A stretch of 45,197 nucleotides of DNA from Gemmatimonadales bacterium (GCA_007692605.1 REBS01000112.1:1-45197); one strand, 5' to 3'; numbered from the stretch's first letter, positions 16,676-26,111 are shown. Translations and numbers: made by a program. The notes: generated by a model not told the origin, from the sequence alone.

Positions 16676-17404
16676 ATGCCCGCTGCACGAAGCTCTCTGC
16701 CGACCGCCGTCTGGAGCGCGCTCCTTGTGCTCCTCCTGCTTCCGGGCTGCGGCGCCAATGGGTCCGAAGGCTCCGAGGGGCCCGGTGCGATGGCGGGCGA
16801 GGCGACCGAGACGCCCGCGGCCGACACCCTCACCACCGACGAAGAGCCGGAGGTGGTGAACCTGGCCGACCTCGGCTTCAACGAGGGCAACGAGGCCGAG
16901 GCGCTGGTCTACGTGGTCGAGTTTTCGGACTTCGGGTGCATCCACTGCGCCCGCTTCCATCTCGAAAGCTACGGCCCCCTGCGCGAGGAGTTCGTCGAGG
17001 CCGACGATGTGATCTGGAAGTACATTCCCATCACCATCGGCGGCTTTCCCAACGGCGACGAAGCCGCAGTGGCCGGCAAGTGCGCGGCGTACCAGGACCG
17101 CTTCTCGCCGATGCGCTCGGTGCTCTACGAGCGGCAGCGGCAGTGGTCCCAGCGTGAGCAGGACGCGTCGATCTTCCGTGAGTTCGCCGTCGAGATCGGA
17201 CTCGACATGGACGCCTTCGACGCCTGCCGGGCCGGCACCGAAGTCCGCGAGAACATCCTGCTGAACAACCGGGTCGCGGTGCAGATCGGGGTCAACGCCA
17301 CGCCCACCTTCCTGGTGCAGGGGCAGTCGGTGCAGGGCGCCCCCCCGCTCGAGAACTTCCAGGAGGCCCTCCGGCAACTGATCGCGCAGGTGCAGACCCC
17401 CTGA
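16676..17404 (+). CDS. DsbA/DsbG-like thioredoxin-fold lipoprotein
   Basis: 242 residues from the ATG at 16676. The signal ends in a lipobox (LLPGCG), so the domain is anchored in the envelope. A thioredoxin fold follows, with active-site FGCIHCARF (CxxC) and the cis-proline in NATPTFLV, and a helical insertion between them, as in DsbA. Expected role: thiol-disulfide exchange in exported proteins; the direction (oxidase or isomerase) cannot be told. The low-complexity linker near residues 25-60 probably spaces it from the membrane. Overlaps the next gene by four bases. Confidence 0.87.
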   Translation: MPAARSSLPTAVWSALLVLLLLPGCGANGSEGSEGPGAMAGEATETPAADTLTTDEEPEVVNLADLGFNEGNEAEALVYVVEFSDFGCIHCARFHLESYGPLREEFVEADDVIWKYIPITIGGFPNGDEAAVAGKCAAYQDRFSPMRSVLYERQRQWSQREQDASIFREFAVEIGLDMDAFDACRAGTEVRENILLNNRVAVQIGVNATPTFLVQGQSVQGAPPLENFQEALRQLIAQVQTP

Positions 17405-18486
17405 TCGGGACCCGCGCCCTTCGCCCGGCCCTGGGGCTGTCCCTGCTGGCGGCGGTCGCCTGCGGGCCGCTGGGTGGGGGGGCCGTGGGGCCCGACACCG
17501 AGGCCCGCGTGCCCCTGACCGCCGGACCCGCGCCGGGCCTCCCCTTCATGGGCACCCCCTTCGGCTGCGTCGAGGCGTCGCCTGCGCACCCGCTCCCCCC
17601 GGAGCTCGCCGAAAGCTCGGGGATCGTGCAGGGGGATCCCTCGCGCTCGGCCCCGCTGGACCCGGCCGCGCACGTCCCCCCGGACCCCTCCGACGACCGC
17701 ACGCCCCCCTTCTTCTGGTCGCACAACGACTCCGGCCACCCGCCGGATCTGTTCGCAATCGACGGGCAGGGCGAGCTTCTGGGCATCACCCGGGTCACAG
17801 GCGCCCAAAACGTCGACTGGGAGGAGCTCTCGGCGGGCCCGTGCCCTTCAGGCCGCACAGGTCGCGCAGGGGACCCCGGTGACCCAGGCCAGCCCGGTCA
17901 CACCGCCCGCTGCCTGTACATCGCCGACGTCGGCGACAACCTGGAGCAGCGCACCGACCCCGCGATCTACCGGATCCCCGAGCCCCGTCCGGGCGACTCC
18001 GTATCGGCGCCCGCCGAACGCTTCGCCCTGGAGCTGCCGGATGGCCCGCGCGACATCGAGGCCGTCTACCTCCTCCCCGGCGAACGCCTCTTCCTGATCA
18101 CCAAGGGCCGCAACCACCCCGTCGAGATCTACCGGGTGCCCCCGCTCACGAGCCCCGATCGCCCCCTGAGGGTGACCCGGATCCAGACGCTCACCCCCGG
18201 GCCACCCTCCCTTCCGCGGCTGGTCACGGGTGCCTCGGCCTCGGAGGATGGCCGCTGGGTCGCGATCCGCACCTACGAGACGCTCGAGTTCTTCACTCCT
18301 TCGGAGGAGGGCACCCTCGCCCCGACCCCGCAGGGGCGCCTCAACCTGCGACCGCTGAGAGAGCCGCAGGGGGAGGCGATCGCGATCCTGGACGGGGGCC
18401 ACGTGGTGCTCACCTCGGAGGCCGGGCCGGGGCTCGAGCTGGGCATGATGCAGTTCCTGCACTGCCCGGGGCTCAGCCCGCGCTGA
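17401..18486 (+). CDS. Predicted beta-propeller lipoprotein of unknown function
   Basis: About 361 residues. Only a start at the CTG at 17401, overlapping the DsbA-like TGA as CTGA, gives a lipoprotein signal (RALRPALGLS, then LLAAVACG). The first conventional start, GTG 17485, would delete it. The mature protein has ELAESSGI, WSHNDSG, LFAID, NVDWEEL and LYIADVGDN in order, a pattern of uncharacterised secreted propeller-like proteins. Strand repeats continue to the end. It converges on the HAD gene with a 14-base overlap of 3' ends. The family assignment is by pattern only; the start is inference. Confidence 0.7.
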   Translation: MIGTRALRPALGLSLLAAVACGPLGGGAVGPDTEARVPLTAGPAPGLPFMGTPFGCVEASPAHPLPPELAESSGIVQGDPSRSAPLDPAAHVPPDPSDDRTPPFFWSHNDSGHPPDLFAIDGQGELLGITRVTGAQNVDWEELSAGPCPSGRTGRAGDPGDPGQPGHTARCLYIADVGDNLEQRTDPAIYRIPEPRPGDSVSAPAERFALELPDGPRDIEAVYLLPGERLFLITKGRNHPVEIYRVPPLTSPDRPLRVTRIQTLTPGPPSLPRLVTGASASEDGRWVAIRTYETLEFFTPSEEGTLAPTPQGRLNLRPLREPQGEAIAILDGGHVVLTSEAGPGLELGMMQFLHCPGLSPR

Positions 18487-19285
18487 GCAGCTCCGACAGA
18501 TCGCCCGGGGTGGCAAGCGCGAGTCCCCCGCGCGCCAGGGCCGCCTGTCGAAAGGGCTCGCGCTCGTGCGCCCGCTTCGACCAGAGCACGGCGACCGGCC
18601 GGATGCCGGCCCGGACCGCCGCCTCGAGGTCGGTCACCGAGTCGCCGATGTACACGACGTGTTCGGCAGGCAGCTCGAGCGCCTCGAGCGCCAGGTGGAG
18701 GCCCGCCGGGTCGGGCTTGGACTCGGGCACATCGTCATCGAAGATCAGGGCGTGGAACTCGCCCAGGTCGACCGCGGGGCGGGTGATGTCCCACGAACGC
18801 CGGCTCTTTCCGGTGACCAGCCCCACCGGAAGCCCCCGGCTGCGACCCAGGTCGAGCATGGAGCGCACGCCCGGATACACCCCCTCGAAGTCGCGGGGGT
18901 GGCGGCGGCGATAGGATTCGAAGAAGCGGTCGAGCACGGCGGACTGGGCGGCCTTGAGCCGGGCGTGCGGCGGGGGCGGGTCAGCAGCGGCGTGCTGGTC
19001 GGCCGCCACAGCAGGGTCGCCGGTACCGGCGCGGTCGGCCCCGCCCAGCACCGCCTCGGCCGTCAGCTCCTTCAGAAAGCGGACCTCGGAGCGGGGGTGC
19101 CGGGCGATCATCTCGTCGTGGGTGAGCCGCTGGCCGATCAGGGGCTCCAGGGCGTCGGCGAAGGCCTCGAGGTACAGGTGCCGGGTCGCGATCAGGGTCC
19201 CGTCCAGATCGAACAGCAGTCCGGAGACGGGAGCGAAGGGGTCGGAAGTGCTGGGGTTGGATGCCATGACGGGCCCTACCCCCAT
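18473..19285 (-). CDS. HAD-superfamily phosphatase (phosphoglycolate phosphatase-like)
   Basis: 270 residues. All HAD motifs are present: DLDGTL near residue 27, TGKS near 160, the Lys in ESKPDP and the acidic GDSVTD near 215. The cap is helical and contains a low-complexity His/Ala/Pro insertion near residues 95-108. It resembles Gph/PpaX enzymes that dephosphorylate small phosphomonoesters. The ATG at 19285 lies inside the tetR 3' end; the ATG at 19267 just after it is equally possible. Cotranscribed with the TetR regulator. Confidence 0.87.
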   Translation of the reverse strand: MGVGPVMASNPSTSDPFAPVSGLLFDLDGTLIATRHLYLEAFADALEPLIGQRLTHDEMIARHPRSEVRFLKELTAEAVLGGADRAGTGDPAVAADQHAAADPPPPHARLKAAQSAVLDRFFESYRRRHPRDFEGVYPGVRSMLDLGRSRGLPVGLVTGKSRRSWDITRPAVDLGEFHALIFDDDVPESKPDPAGLHLALEALELPAEHVVYIGDSVTDLEAAVRAGIRPVAVLWSKRAHEREPFRQAALARGGLALATPGDLSELLSAG

Positions 19286-20079
19286 ACGTCGAAGGGGTCC
19301 ACTTCGGCGGCCGCCTGCGCCTTGCCGTCGCCCGGGCCCTCCGGGTCGGTCGGGGGCGTCTGGTCGGCATCGGTGGGGTCCTCGGACGTGATCGCACCGG
19401 TCAGCATCGACGCGGCGATCCGGGCCAGGCGATCCGGGTCGGCGGGGACCGCGGTCTCTGTCTCGCCCTCGTCCCGCTCGGCGCGCCGGGCCAGCTCGCG
19501 CAGCCCCCCCACCAGGAAGAGCGCCCGGAGCAGGTCGTCTTCGCGAGGGGGCGAGGGGAAGGGATCGAAGAGGCGCAGGTCGCGCGCCACCCGGTCCTCG
19601 AATCGCCGCAACCGCGACGGCGCGGGGTCCTGGTATCCGTCGAGCCGGACCACGGTGCGCAGGGGCTCGGCCAGAAAGGCGGCGGCCAGATGCGAGAGCG
19701 CCGGGTCGAGTCCGGTGTCTTCACGGTCGATCTCAGCCTCCCACTCCTCGATGGCCTCTTCGAAGGAGCGCTCGCCCAGGTACCGGATCAGGTCGTCGCG
19801 CCCCTCGAAGCGCGTGTAGAAGGCGCCCACCGAGACCTTTGCGCGGCGTGCGACATCCGAGACCGTCACGGCGGCCTCGCCCCCCTGACCCAGCAGGTGG
19901 CGGGCGGCCGCCATGAAGCTCTCGAGGGTGCGGCGACTGCGGTGCTGCTGCGGGACCCGCAGGAGCAGGTCGTCGGAGGGAGGGCGGTCGGGGGTCTCCG
20001 GGGAGTCGGCGACGTCCGGGTCCTCGGCGGCCGTGGAGGGGCGCTCATCGACGGCGGCGGCTGGATTCAAGGCCGGCAT
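19276..20079 (-). CDS. TetR/AcrR-family regulator
   Basis: 267 residues from the ATG at 20079, preceded by GAGG. A disordered, Pro/Asp-rich N-terminus of about 45 residues comes before the TetR HTH (residues about 48-95: RRTLESFMAAARHLL through VSVGAFYTRFEGRDDL). The C-terminal helical ligand domain ends in an acidic, low-complexity tail. It overlaps the HAD gene by ten bases, so the two are coupled. A palindromic operator inside its own promoter points to autorepression. Ligand unknown. Confidence 0.9.
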   Translation of the reverse strand: MPALNPAAAVDERPSTAAEDPDVADSPETPDRPPSDDLLLRVPQQHRSRRTLESFMAAARHLLGQGGEAAVTVSDVARRAKVSVGAFYTRFEGRDDLIRYLGERSFEEAIEEWEAEIDREDTGLDPALSHLAAAFLAEPLRTVVRLDGYQDPAPSRLRRFEDRVARDLRLFDPFPSPPREDDLLRALFLVGGLRELARRAERDEGETETAVPADPDRLARIAASMLTGAITSEDPTDADQTPPTDPEGPGDGKAQAAAEVDPFDVWG

Positions 20080-20148
20080 TGGGGTGCCTCGCGGAGTGGG
20101 AGGGCAGAGCGCGCCCGGGTGCGCATCGCGACAAGACTTATCGGTTAA

Positions 20149-20176
20149 AGCATAAACCATATTATGTTTATGTCAA
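20149..20176 (-). promoter_or_regulatory. tetR promoter with embedded palindromic operator
   Basis: On the minus strand TTGACA (20171-20176) and TATGCT (20149-20154) are 16 bases apart. Between and across them lies a 22-base imperfect palindrome (20151-20172) with perfect 7-base ends CATAAAC/GTTTATG. A plus-strand TATTAT (20160-20165) falls in the same operator and could be a -10 for the divergent gene at 20297. This is the classical arrangement for a TetR repressor controlling itself and perhaps its neighbour. Confidence 0.7.
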
Positions 20177-20296
20177 GACACCGGTGGAGGGATCCGTGGG
20201 CGTCTGGATGCGGGCGATGATACGGCGATGATGCGCGCGATGTCATTAATGGAGTCACCCGACGGAGTTCTATCGATTCGATCTAGGAGGTGCACC

Positions 20297-21208
20297 ATGA
20301 CGTCAAGTACCGCGTCCCCCTTCTCTCTCTTCGCCCCACCCTATCAGGAGTTGATGGCGATCGACACCGATGAGGATTTTCCCGACGATCCGAAGACCCG
20401 CGGGGGCGCTGCGCTGGTCTGGATCCTTGAAAAGGGCCACGACGAGCGTCACTTGGAGCGTATAGCGGGCCGGCCTGGCGGGATCCCACTCCTCGTCATG
20501 CTCCCCAAGTCGGGAACGGTATCCAGAGTACGGTCTCGGGTCTTGAAGGTACTCGAGGATGCCCGGCCTCAGGCTGTCCTTCCCTTCCACCCTAGGCCCG
20601 AGGTTGGTGAGCTTAGGCTCCTCCTGCGGGCCGAACCGGAGGACCTGGCTGGCGAGGTGCTTGATTATCTCTGGTGGAGAGGGCTCAGGCTTAGGCAGGA
20701 GAACCGGCAGATTTTAAGGCGCACAGTGGAGCTCTCCGCCGAGCTCCGCACGCTTTCGGCGCTTTCCCGGGGTCTCTATATATCGCGAAGGGCGCTGGGG
20801 CGGCGCTTCCGCAGGAGCGGAATTCCCGTTCCCTCCCACTGGCTGCAGTTCTGCCGACTGCTTCGGGCGTGCATACGACTTCAAAATCGACATGACTCGC
20901 TGTGTCGCGTTGCGTCCTCGCTCGGGTACCCCGATGGCTTCACCCTCAGTAACCAGATGCAGAGGCTGATCGGTATACGTCCATCGGCTGTGCGCAAACG
21001 GCTTGGCTGGGAGTGGGTGCTCGAAGCCTGGCTCTACCAAGAGTGGCTCGAAGGAGGTTTGGATATCTGGTTAAGGGGATTCCCAGAGCGCCATGATCCT
21101 CCTGACCTGGACTCCCCCGCTCGGGCTAAAACGAAGCCCCAACCACCCGAGGCGGTTCGGGAGAGGACAGGCAGCAAACACCCCAGAGTCAGGAAACGGG
21201 CGATGTGA
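20297..21208 (+). CDS. AraC-type DNA-binding protein with pseudo-receiver N-terminus
   Basis: 303 residues, ATG at 20297 behind a strong AGGAGGT. Residues about 155-235 form an AraC/XylS double HTH (ISRRALGRRFRRSG, then LCRVASSLGYPDGFTLSNQM and RLIGIRPS). The N-terminal 110 residues alternate strands and helices (ALVWILEKG, PLLVMLPKSG, AVLPFHPRPE) like a response-regulator receiver, but no Asp sits at the end of the third strand. A phosphorylation-independent pseudo-receiver is inferred. The C-terminus is basic. It is divergent from tetR and 135 bases before the SARP-type gene. Confidence 0.7.
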   Translation: MTSSTASPFSLFAPPYQELMAIDTDEDFPDDPKTRGGAALVWILEKGHDERHLERIAGRPGGIPLLVMLPKSGTVSRVRSRVLKVLEDARPQAVLPFHPRPEVGELRLLLRAEPEDLAGEVLDYLWWRGLRLRQENRQILRRTVELSAELRTLSALSRGLYISRRALGRRFRRSGIPVPSHWLQFCRLLRACIRLQNRHDSLCRVASSLGYPDGFTLSNQMQRLIGIRPSAVRKRLGWEWVLEAWLYQEWLEGGLDIWLRGFPERHDPPDLDSPARAKTKPQPPEAVRERTGSKHPRVRKRAM

Positions 21209-21343
21209 CGGGGCTTCGCCGCATGTTACTTCCGCATCGTAATCGAACGAGCGCAAGCGCGAACCGCAATTTGCTTCCTGGCGAGGGAGTTCCAAGATTG
21301 ACCGTTGCCACCGTTCGTTCAGCCGACGCTCAAATAGCACTAA

Positions 21344-24300
21344 GTGAAATATTGTCACCTTGGCCACCCCTACCAGATGTGCATAAGATCCTCTGAGGCC
21401 CCAGACCTTATTTTACAGCTCTTTGGGGGCCCTCTCCTCAAGGCGAAAGAGGCCAGCGCGCCCTGCCTTAGCCCAATGAGCCTTCTTTTCCTATCGGTCC
21501 TTGCACTAGAAGGCGATGACGGCATCTCACGTGAGGGCGTCAAGAATCGCTTATGGTCGAGCGGGACGGATTCTGAGCTTTCCCAACGTCTCTCCCAACT
21601 GCTCTACATGACCCGGCTACGCCTTGGTCACTACTCCCCCGCGATCAAAGGAGGAGACCCCCTTCGCTTGGATCGGCAAGTTATAGGTTCGGACCTCGAG
21701 GTGATTAGGGGATTCCTCCAGAATCAACGAGCCGATCTTGCTTGGGCAAGTGTGCGAAAGGGGCTCCTGTCAGCTGCACCCCTGAAACACGAGAGGTTGA
21801 GGGCTATTTACGCTGAATCTCTCGAAAGCCGCCTACTGTCCGCCATTCGTGATTGTTGCTCTTCGGTTCTCAAGGGGGAAAAATCTCAACAAGACTGGTC
21901 CGGCCAGCAACGAGCCGCTGAAACCCTAATCGCAGTAGATGGCCCCTCTCTGCATGCTATACGTCATATTATGATTGCCATGGCCATGCAGGATAGGTAC
22001 ACTGAAGCTGAGGCGATTTACGAGCGCTACAGTAGCTATGTAAATGATACCGGCAATGTAGACGACACAAAGGCACTCCTTAGCATCAAAGATCTCGTTG
22101 CCCGCCGGATCCCTCCGGTTTCATTGGGTGGCCCTGCCCCTAGCGGCATGAAGCGATGTGCCCCCCCTTTCGTGGGGCGTAGGACGGAGTTGGGCTGGCT
22201 CAGAGAGGCTCTCCTCAACCCGGTTGATCCGGGACCTAGCCTAGTTATTCTTTCCGGACCCATGGGAATAGGAAAGACTCGTCTCTGCCACGAGTTTGCC
22301 CGTCACTTGCCTAAAGATGGGGCACGCGTACTCATGGGGCTTTGCCACGAGGCGCAGCGGCATATTCCACTTTCGCCGCTACTCGATGCGTTCGACGACC
22401 AGTGGGTCGACGTTCACATAGGTAAAATGCCAGAACCTTGGCAGTCCGAGATGCGGAGAATTAAAGACCCCTTTTCTGATGGCGGATGTGGAGCGCCCGT
22501 GCCGGGCCGGCCCGGCAACCCTAGGGTTTTGCTTGAGTGCTTGAGGAAGCTTCTCGCATCTCTCTGCCGATCCGGACGGATCCTGGTTTGGCTCGACGGA
22601 GCCCAGTTTGCAGACACTACTACGATCCAAGCGATCGCATCCCTACTCCGATTTAGGTATGAGTCTCCACTTTCCTTTCTCTTGGCGGTTCGGACACCAA
22701 TTCAAGGCTTGCGGCAGCTAGATCCCAACCGCCCCGTCTCCTGGTTGTCTCGGCTGGAAAAATCGGAGGAGCTTCTTCTGAAGGGGCTTGGGGACGCTGC
22801 GGCAGTTGATACAGTGAAGTGGGTTCTCCGAGGAAAGGACCTCTACTCCGAACACCCCGAGGTTGCCGCCGTTGCGGGATCCAATCCGCTTCATCTCGTC
22901 GAAACGGCATCGCATTGGCGAAAGATCCGGCGCCCACCCGTGGATGCCACATCCCCACTTCCACCAGTCTTTCACAAGATCTTTTCCGAACGGCTTTCAA
23001 AGCTGAAGCCCCACGAGAGGCACCTCCTCGAGACCGTCTGCTCCGCTGGGGAGCCGGTCGCGCTTCAAGTGCTGCAGAGAGTTGGCGTCGTTTTGAACGG
23101 CGATTTTCGCTCTGCCGTCGAGGAACTGTTCAAGAATGGCCTGATCCGGATTTCTAAGAACGCGGCCTCTCCACAAAGTGAACTCGTGCGAAGAACAGTA
23201 ATTGCCGGTCTTTCTCAGGCAGGCAGAATCCACGTGCAAACAGGGTTAGCGCGGGCCTTAGAAGCCCACGGATCGACCCCTGCAGCTACCCTAGCTCGCC
23301 ATTTTGCCCGGTCTGGGCTCAACGCAAAGGCCAGCGCATACGGCTTGAAAGCAGCCCGGGTCGCCCAGCAGAACGGCGCATTTGATGACGCGATCACTTC
23401 GCTTGAACTTGCACTACCACTTGCGATTGATTCGGAGACGCGCACAAGCATAACCAAAGAGTTAGGGGTGTTACTCCACCGATGCAGGCGAATGGAGCCG
23501 GCCATTCCCCTCTTACGATCCGCGGAGCGCCGCCATAGAGACACTGGCGATCTCGCCCGAGCGTTGGACTGCAAACTCCGAAGGACTGAAGCCGAGATCG
23601 TGCTGGATCAGTTGCCACCAACTGAGGCGCACGAGCGACTACTGACAGTCTTCCGAGAGGCGACGGCTAATTCCTGGTTCAACATCGCTGCTAAAGCGCT
23701 CTATTATGACATACGGTATCAACGGGCTTGGGGCAACATTCGCTGGGCACACGACATACTCACGCGGGCCCACTTACTATTGGCCAGTCCTCTACCCACT
23801 GCTGCCAAAGTGAGAGTCGCTAGCCTCTTGTCACTATCAGCATATTTTGGTGACGTAGACGATGGCCTGAGGTACGCCGAGATGAGCGTGGACTTGGCAA
23901 GGAAGACACAAAGGCCGGACATTCACATTGACGCGTTGTCACGTAAGGTGGCGGTTCTTATCGCAAGAGGAGAGCTCAATACCCTTGTAGGCGCGCAAGC
24001 CCTCCAAGAATGCGAGGCTCTCGCAAGGACCTCTCCCGATCCACTTCGCCGTCTCCACCCACTCCTTAACCGTTGCGCTTGGTTGAGTGATATTGGAGAA
24101 GCCGATGCCGCACTTACAGGCTTCGCCTCCATTGAGGATGTAGTTATTCAACTCGATACACCCGACACCCTTCCTATATACTGGTGCAATCGCGGCATGG
24201 CGGCGGTACGGGCGGGCTCTTTCAAGGCAGCGGAGGCATATTTCGATCATGCAGAAACGGCCTTGGGCAACCAGGTCCATTCGGAAATTCGGACCCAAAT

Positions 24301-24673
24301 AACTGCGGGACGAGGGATCTGCGCCGTGGAGTCCGGTGATCTCCGGTCAGCGTCCAATTACTCTGACTTACTCGAGATCCCTAATGAGTGGTATTTTGAC
24401 CCAACGATGGTCTTCGGCCTCAGAATGCTCCTAGCTACCCGACGGGGCAGTTTTAGGGAAGCTCTCCAATATTCCGCGCAGGCACTCACCGCATTTCGTC
24501 CTCGCTTTCCGGTTTATTGGATAGACATTCTTATCCGTCACTCAGACATTGCCATCCGAAAAGCCCCGGGATGCCTGCTGCAAGCTGAACTGGCAAAAGC
24601 TCTGGACATCGCAGACACTTTAAACCTTCCCCACTACAAGACGCGCATAGAGCGCATTCTCCAGGAGGCTTAG
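21344..24673 (+). CDS. SARP/BTAD-type regulator with ATPase and TPR domains
   Basis: 1109 residues. Domains in order: OmpR-like winged helix (about 22-100), a bacterial transcriptional activation (BTAD) helical domain (about 118-235), a P-loop ATPase (FVGRRTEL at 276, Walker A GPMGIGKT at 305-312, Walker B-like ILVWLDGAQ at 413-421), then some 500 residues of TPR-like helical repeats. This is the AfsR/STAND-like regulator plan: ATP-dependent assembly after signal binding by the repeats, then promoter activation. Walker B has Gly where a second acid is usual. The start is uncertain: GTG 21344 or ATG 21377, neither with a clear ribosome site. GC is visibly lower than in flanking regions. Its stop overlaps the convergent HD-GYP stop. 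Confidence 0.82.
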   Translation: MKYCHLGHPYQMCIRSSEAPDLILQLFGGPLLKAKEASAPCLSPMSLLFLSVLALEGDDGISREGVKNRLWSSGTDSELSQRLSQLLYMTRLRLGHYSPAIKGGDPLRLDRQVIGSDLEVIRGFLQNQRADLAWASVRKGLLSAAPLKHERLRAIYAESLESRLLSAIRDCCSSVLKGEKSQQDWSGQQRAAETLIAVDGPSLHAIRHIMIAMAMQDRYTEAEAIYERYSSYVNDTGNVDDTKALLSIKDLVARRIPPVSLGGPAPSGMKRCAPPFVGRRTELGWLREALLNPVDPGPSLVILSGPMGIGKTRLCHEFARHLPKDGARVLMGLCHEAQRHIPLSPLLDAFDDQWVDVHIGKMPEPWQSEMRRIKDPFSDGGCGAPVPGRPGNPRVLLECLRKLLASLCRSGRILVWLDGAQFADTTTIQAIASLLRFRYESPLSFLLAVRTPIQGLRQLDPNRPVSWLSRLEKSEELLLKGLGDAAAVDTVKWVLRGKDLYSEHPEVAAVAGSNPLHLVETASHWRKIRRPPVDATSPLPPVFHKIFSERLSKLKPHERHLLETVCSAGEPVALQVLQRVGVVLNGDFRSAVEELFKNGLIRISKNAASPQSELVRRTVIAGLSQAGRIHVQTGLARALEAHGSTPAATLARHFARSGLNAKASAYGLKAARVAQQNGAFDDAITSLELALPLAIDSETRTSITKELGVLLHRCRRMEPAIPLLRSAERRHRDTGDLARALDCKLRRTEAEIVLDQLPPTEAHERLLTVFREATANSWFNIAAKALYYDIRYQRAWGNIRWAHDILTRAHLLLASPLPTAAKVRVASLLSLSAYFGDVDDGLRYAEMSVDLARKTQRPDIHIDALSRKVAVLIARGELNTLVGAQALQECEALARTSPDPLRRLHPLLNRCAWLSDIGEADAALTGFASIEDVVIQLDTPDTLPIYWCNRGMAAVRAGSFKAAEAYFDHAETALGNQVHSEIRTQITAGRGICAVESGDLRSASNYSDLLEIPNEWYFDPTMVFGLRMLLATRRGSFREALQYSAQALTAFRPRFPVYWIDILIRHSDIAIRKAPGCLLQAELAKALDIADTLNLPHYKTRIERILQEA

Positions 24674-26019
24674 TCGCCGACGAACACCTCTTTCCTCGTA
24701 TCAGGTTTAATTGATTGCTCCAGCCTTATCTGATTGTGATGTTCCTCCAGAAGCCTTGTCTCAATTACGATGTCAGCGAGCTTTGGGTCGAAATCGGAGC
24801 CCTTGCAGCGCTCAATTTCCTTCCTCACCTCGTCTAGACTCAGCGCACTCCGATATGGGCGATCTGACAACATGGCGTCTACAGCATCACTCAGTTTAAT
24901 AATTCGTCCGAATAATGGTATATCACTTCCCTTTAGATTGTCCGGATATCCTCGGCCATCGTACAACTCATGGTGGTGGCGCACAGCGTCAATGACCCGA
25001 TTGTTCAATGAGGACATGGACTTTAGTATCTCAACCCCCCTATGTACATGTGACTGCATGATCTTGTGCTCTTCCGGAGTGAGTTGAGATGGTTTCTTTA
25101 GTATGTTTTCGTACACTACCTCGATCTTGCCGATGTCGTGCAACAAGGCCGCCGCCTTCAATTCTTCCATGCGTCGTGGCCCCAATCGCAACTCTTTGCC
25201 GATCCTAGCCGCGAGGTCTTGCACTCTTCGGGCATGCCCAGATGTATATGGGTCTCTTGTTTCAATCGCAGTCACCAAGGCGTCTAGCAGATCGCGGTTG
25301 GCAAGCTCGACTCGGTATTTTGATCCGTAGGCATGGCGTATAAAGATCAAAGGCAATATCGAAACGAATAATCCACCTAATTGGTGGTGGTAGTACAAGA
25401 AAGCTATCAGAAGTGCTACTGGCAGAACTGCTATGTCGTATAGTACCGTTCCCCCAATTCGGGAGAACGAAGAGAGAACCACATCTTTAAGTTCGGTCGG
25501 TCTCGTTAGTACGAGTGCTACGCTGACCGCAATGTGGTTGGTTATGAGGGCCACGAACCCGAACGCCAAAACTGCATGGACGTGGGGCTCAAAATTATCC
25601 GTCCCAAGATGTAACGCTAAAGCCTCGCCCCCAAGAAGATAGAATACCCAACCTGCAAGGGCTGCGGCCACCACAGACTGTGCGACGTTGAACGTAGCTT
25701 TAAGACGGTCTTTTCTCCTTATTAGGGTTTCTGTAACGGCTTCGGTTATCCCTATAAAAAGGACTGCACCAGCCTGGCCGAACAGTAAACAGGCTGCAAT
25801 AAGGGGAAGGAATGTGAGGGATACCCTACTGGCGGAATCTCCCCCTTCACGCGACACTGCGAACGCCTCAGACGCAACTCCGAGGAACGTTAGGGCGATT
25901 AGACCCCATCGTGCGCTCTTCGGGAGTGCCGCGAACCCTTCCCAATCGATCAGGCCGAAGCAGAGAATGGCCAGCCCCACTGTGGCCCAGACATACCATG
26001 TGATGGCTCGAGGGGCCAT
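24670..26019 (-). CDS. Membrane HD-GYP domain protein (cyclic-di-GMP phosphodiesterase)
   Basis: 449 residues from the ATG at 26019. The N-terminal half has six to seven hydrophobic helices (for example LTFLPLIAACLLFGQAG and LYDIAVLPVALLIAFLYY) forming an integral sensor. The HD-GYP domain follows: SGHARRVQ (His about 262), LLHDIGK (His-Asp about 294-295), HHHELYDGRGYP (GYP about 357-359) and LSDAVDAML. All metal ligands are kept, so c-di-GMP hydrolysis is expected. The frame is open to 26085, but the extension overlaps a micro-ORF in another frame. The stop overlaps the SARP gene's stop by four bases. Confidence 0.88.
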   Translation of the reverse strand: MAPRAITWYVWATVGLAILCFGLIDWEGFAALPKSARWGLIALTFLGVASEAFAVSREGGDSASRVSLTFLPLIAACLLFGQAGAVLFIGITEAVTETLIRRKDRLKATFNVAQSVVAAALAGWVFYLLGGEALALHLGTDNFEPHVHAVLAFGFVALITNHIAVSVALVLTRPTELKDVVLSSFSRIGGTVLYDIAVLPVALLIAFLYYHHQLGGLFVSILPLIFIRHAYGSKYRVELANRDLLDALVTAIETRDPYTSGHARRVQDLAARIGKELRLGPRRMEELKAAALLHDIGKIEVVYENILKKPSQLTPEEHKIMQSHVHRGVEILKSMSSLNNRVIDAVRHHHELYDGRGYPDNLKGSDIPLFGRIIKLSDAVDAMLSDRPYRSALSLDEVRKEIERCKGSDFDPKLADIVIETRLLEEHHNQIRLEQSIKPDTRKEVFVGD

Positions 26020-26045
26020 AGTTAAGATGCCCCCCTCGGTCCGGA

Positions 26046-26108
26046 TCACCAACTCAGCCAGCCAGATGCGGCAAGCTGCGCGCAAAAATCAACGAAAGCG
26101 TTGAGCAT
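26046..26108 (-). CDS. 20-residue micro-ORF (leader or small hydrophobic peptide)
   Basis: An ATG at 26108 opens a 20-codon frame encoding a hydrophobic/aromatic peptide that begins MLNAFVDFCAQ and ends in WLSW, with the stop 26 bases before the HD-GYP start codon. The 13 bases at 26112-26124 read, on the minus strand, AAAGGAGGTGATC: the complete complement of the usual 16S rRNA 3' end, at correct spacing. This is the strongest ribosome site in the window. It could be a leader that couples or attenuates HD-GYP expression, or a functional micropeptide for the membrane sensor. The role is unknown. Confidence 0.6.
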   Translation of the reverse strand: MLNAFVDFCAQLAASGWLSW

Positions 26109-26111
26109 ATC

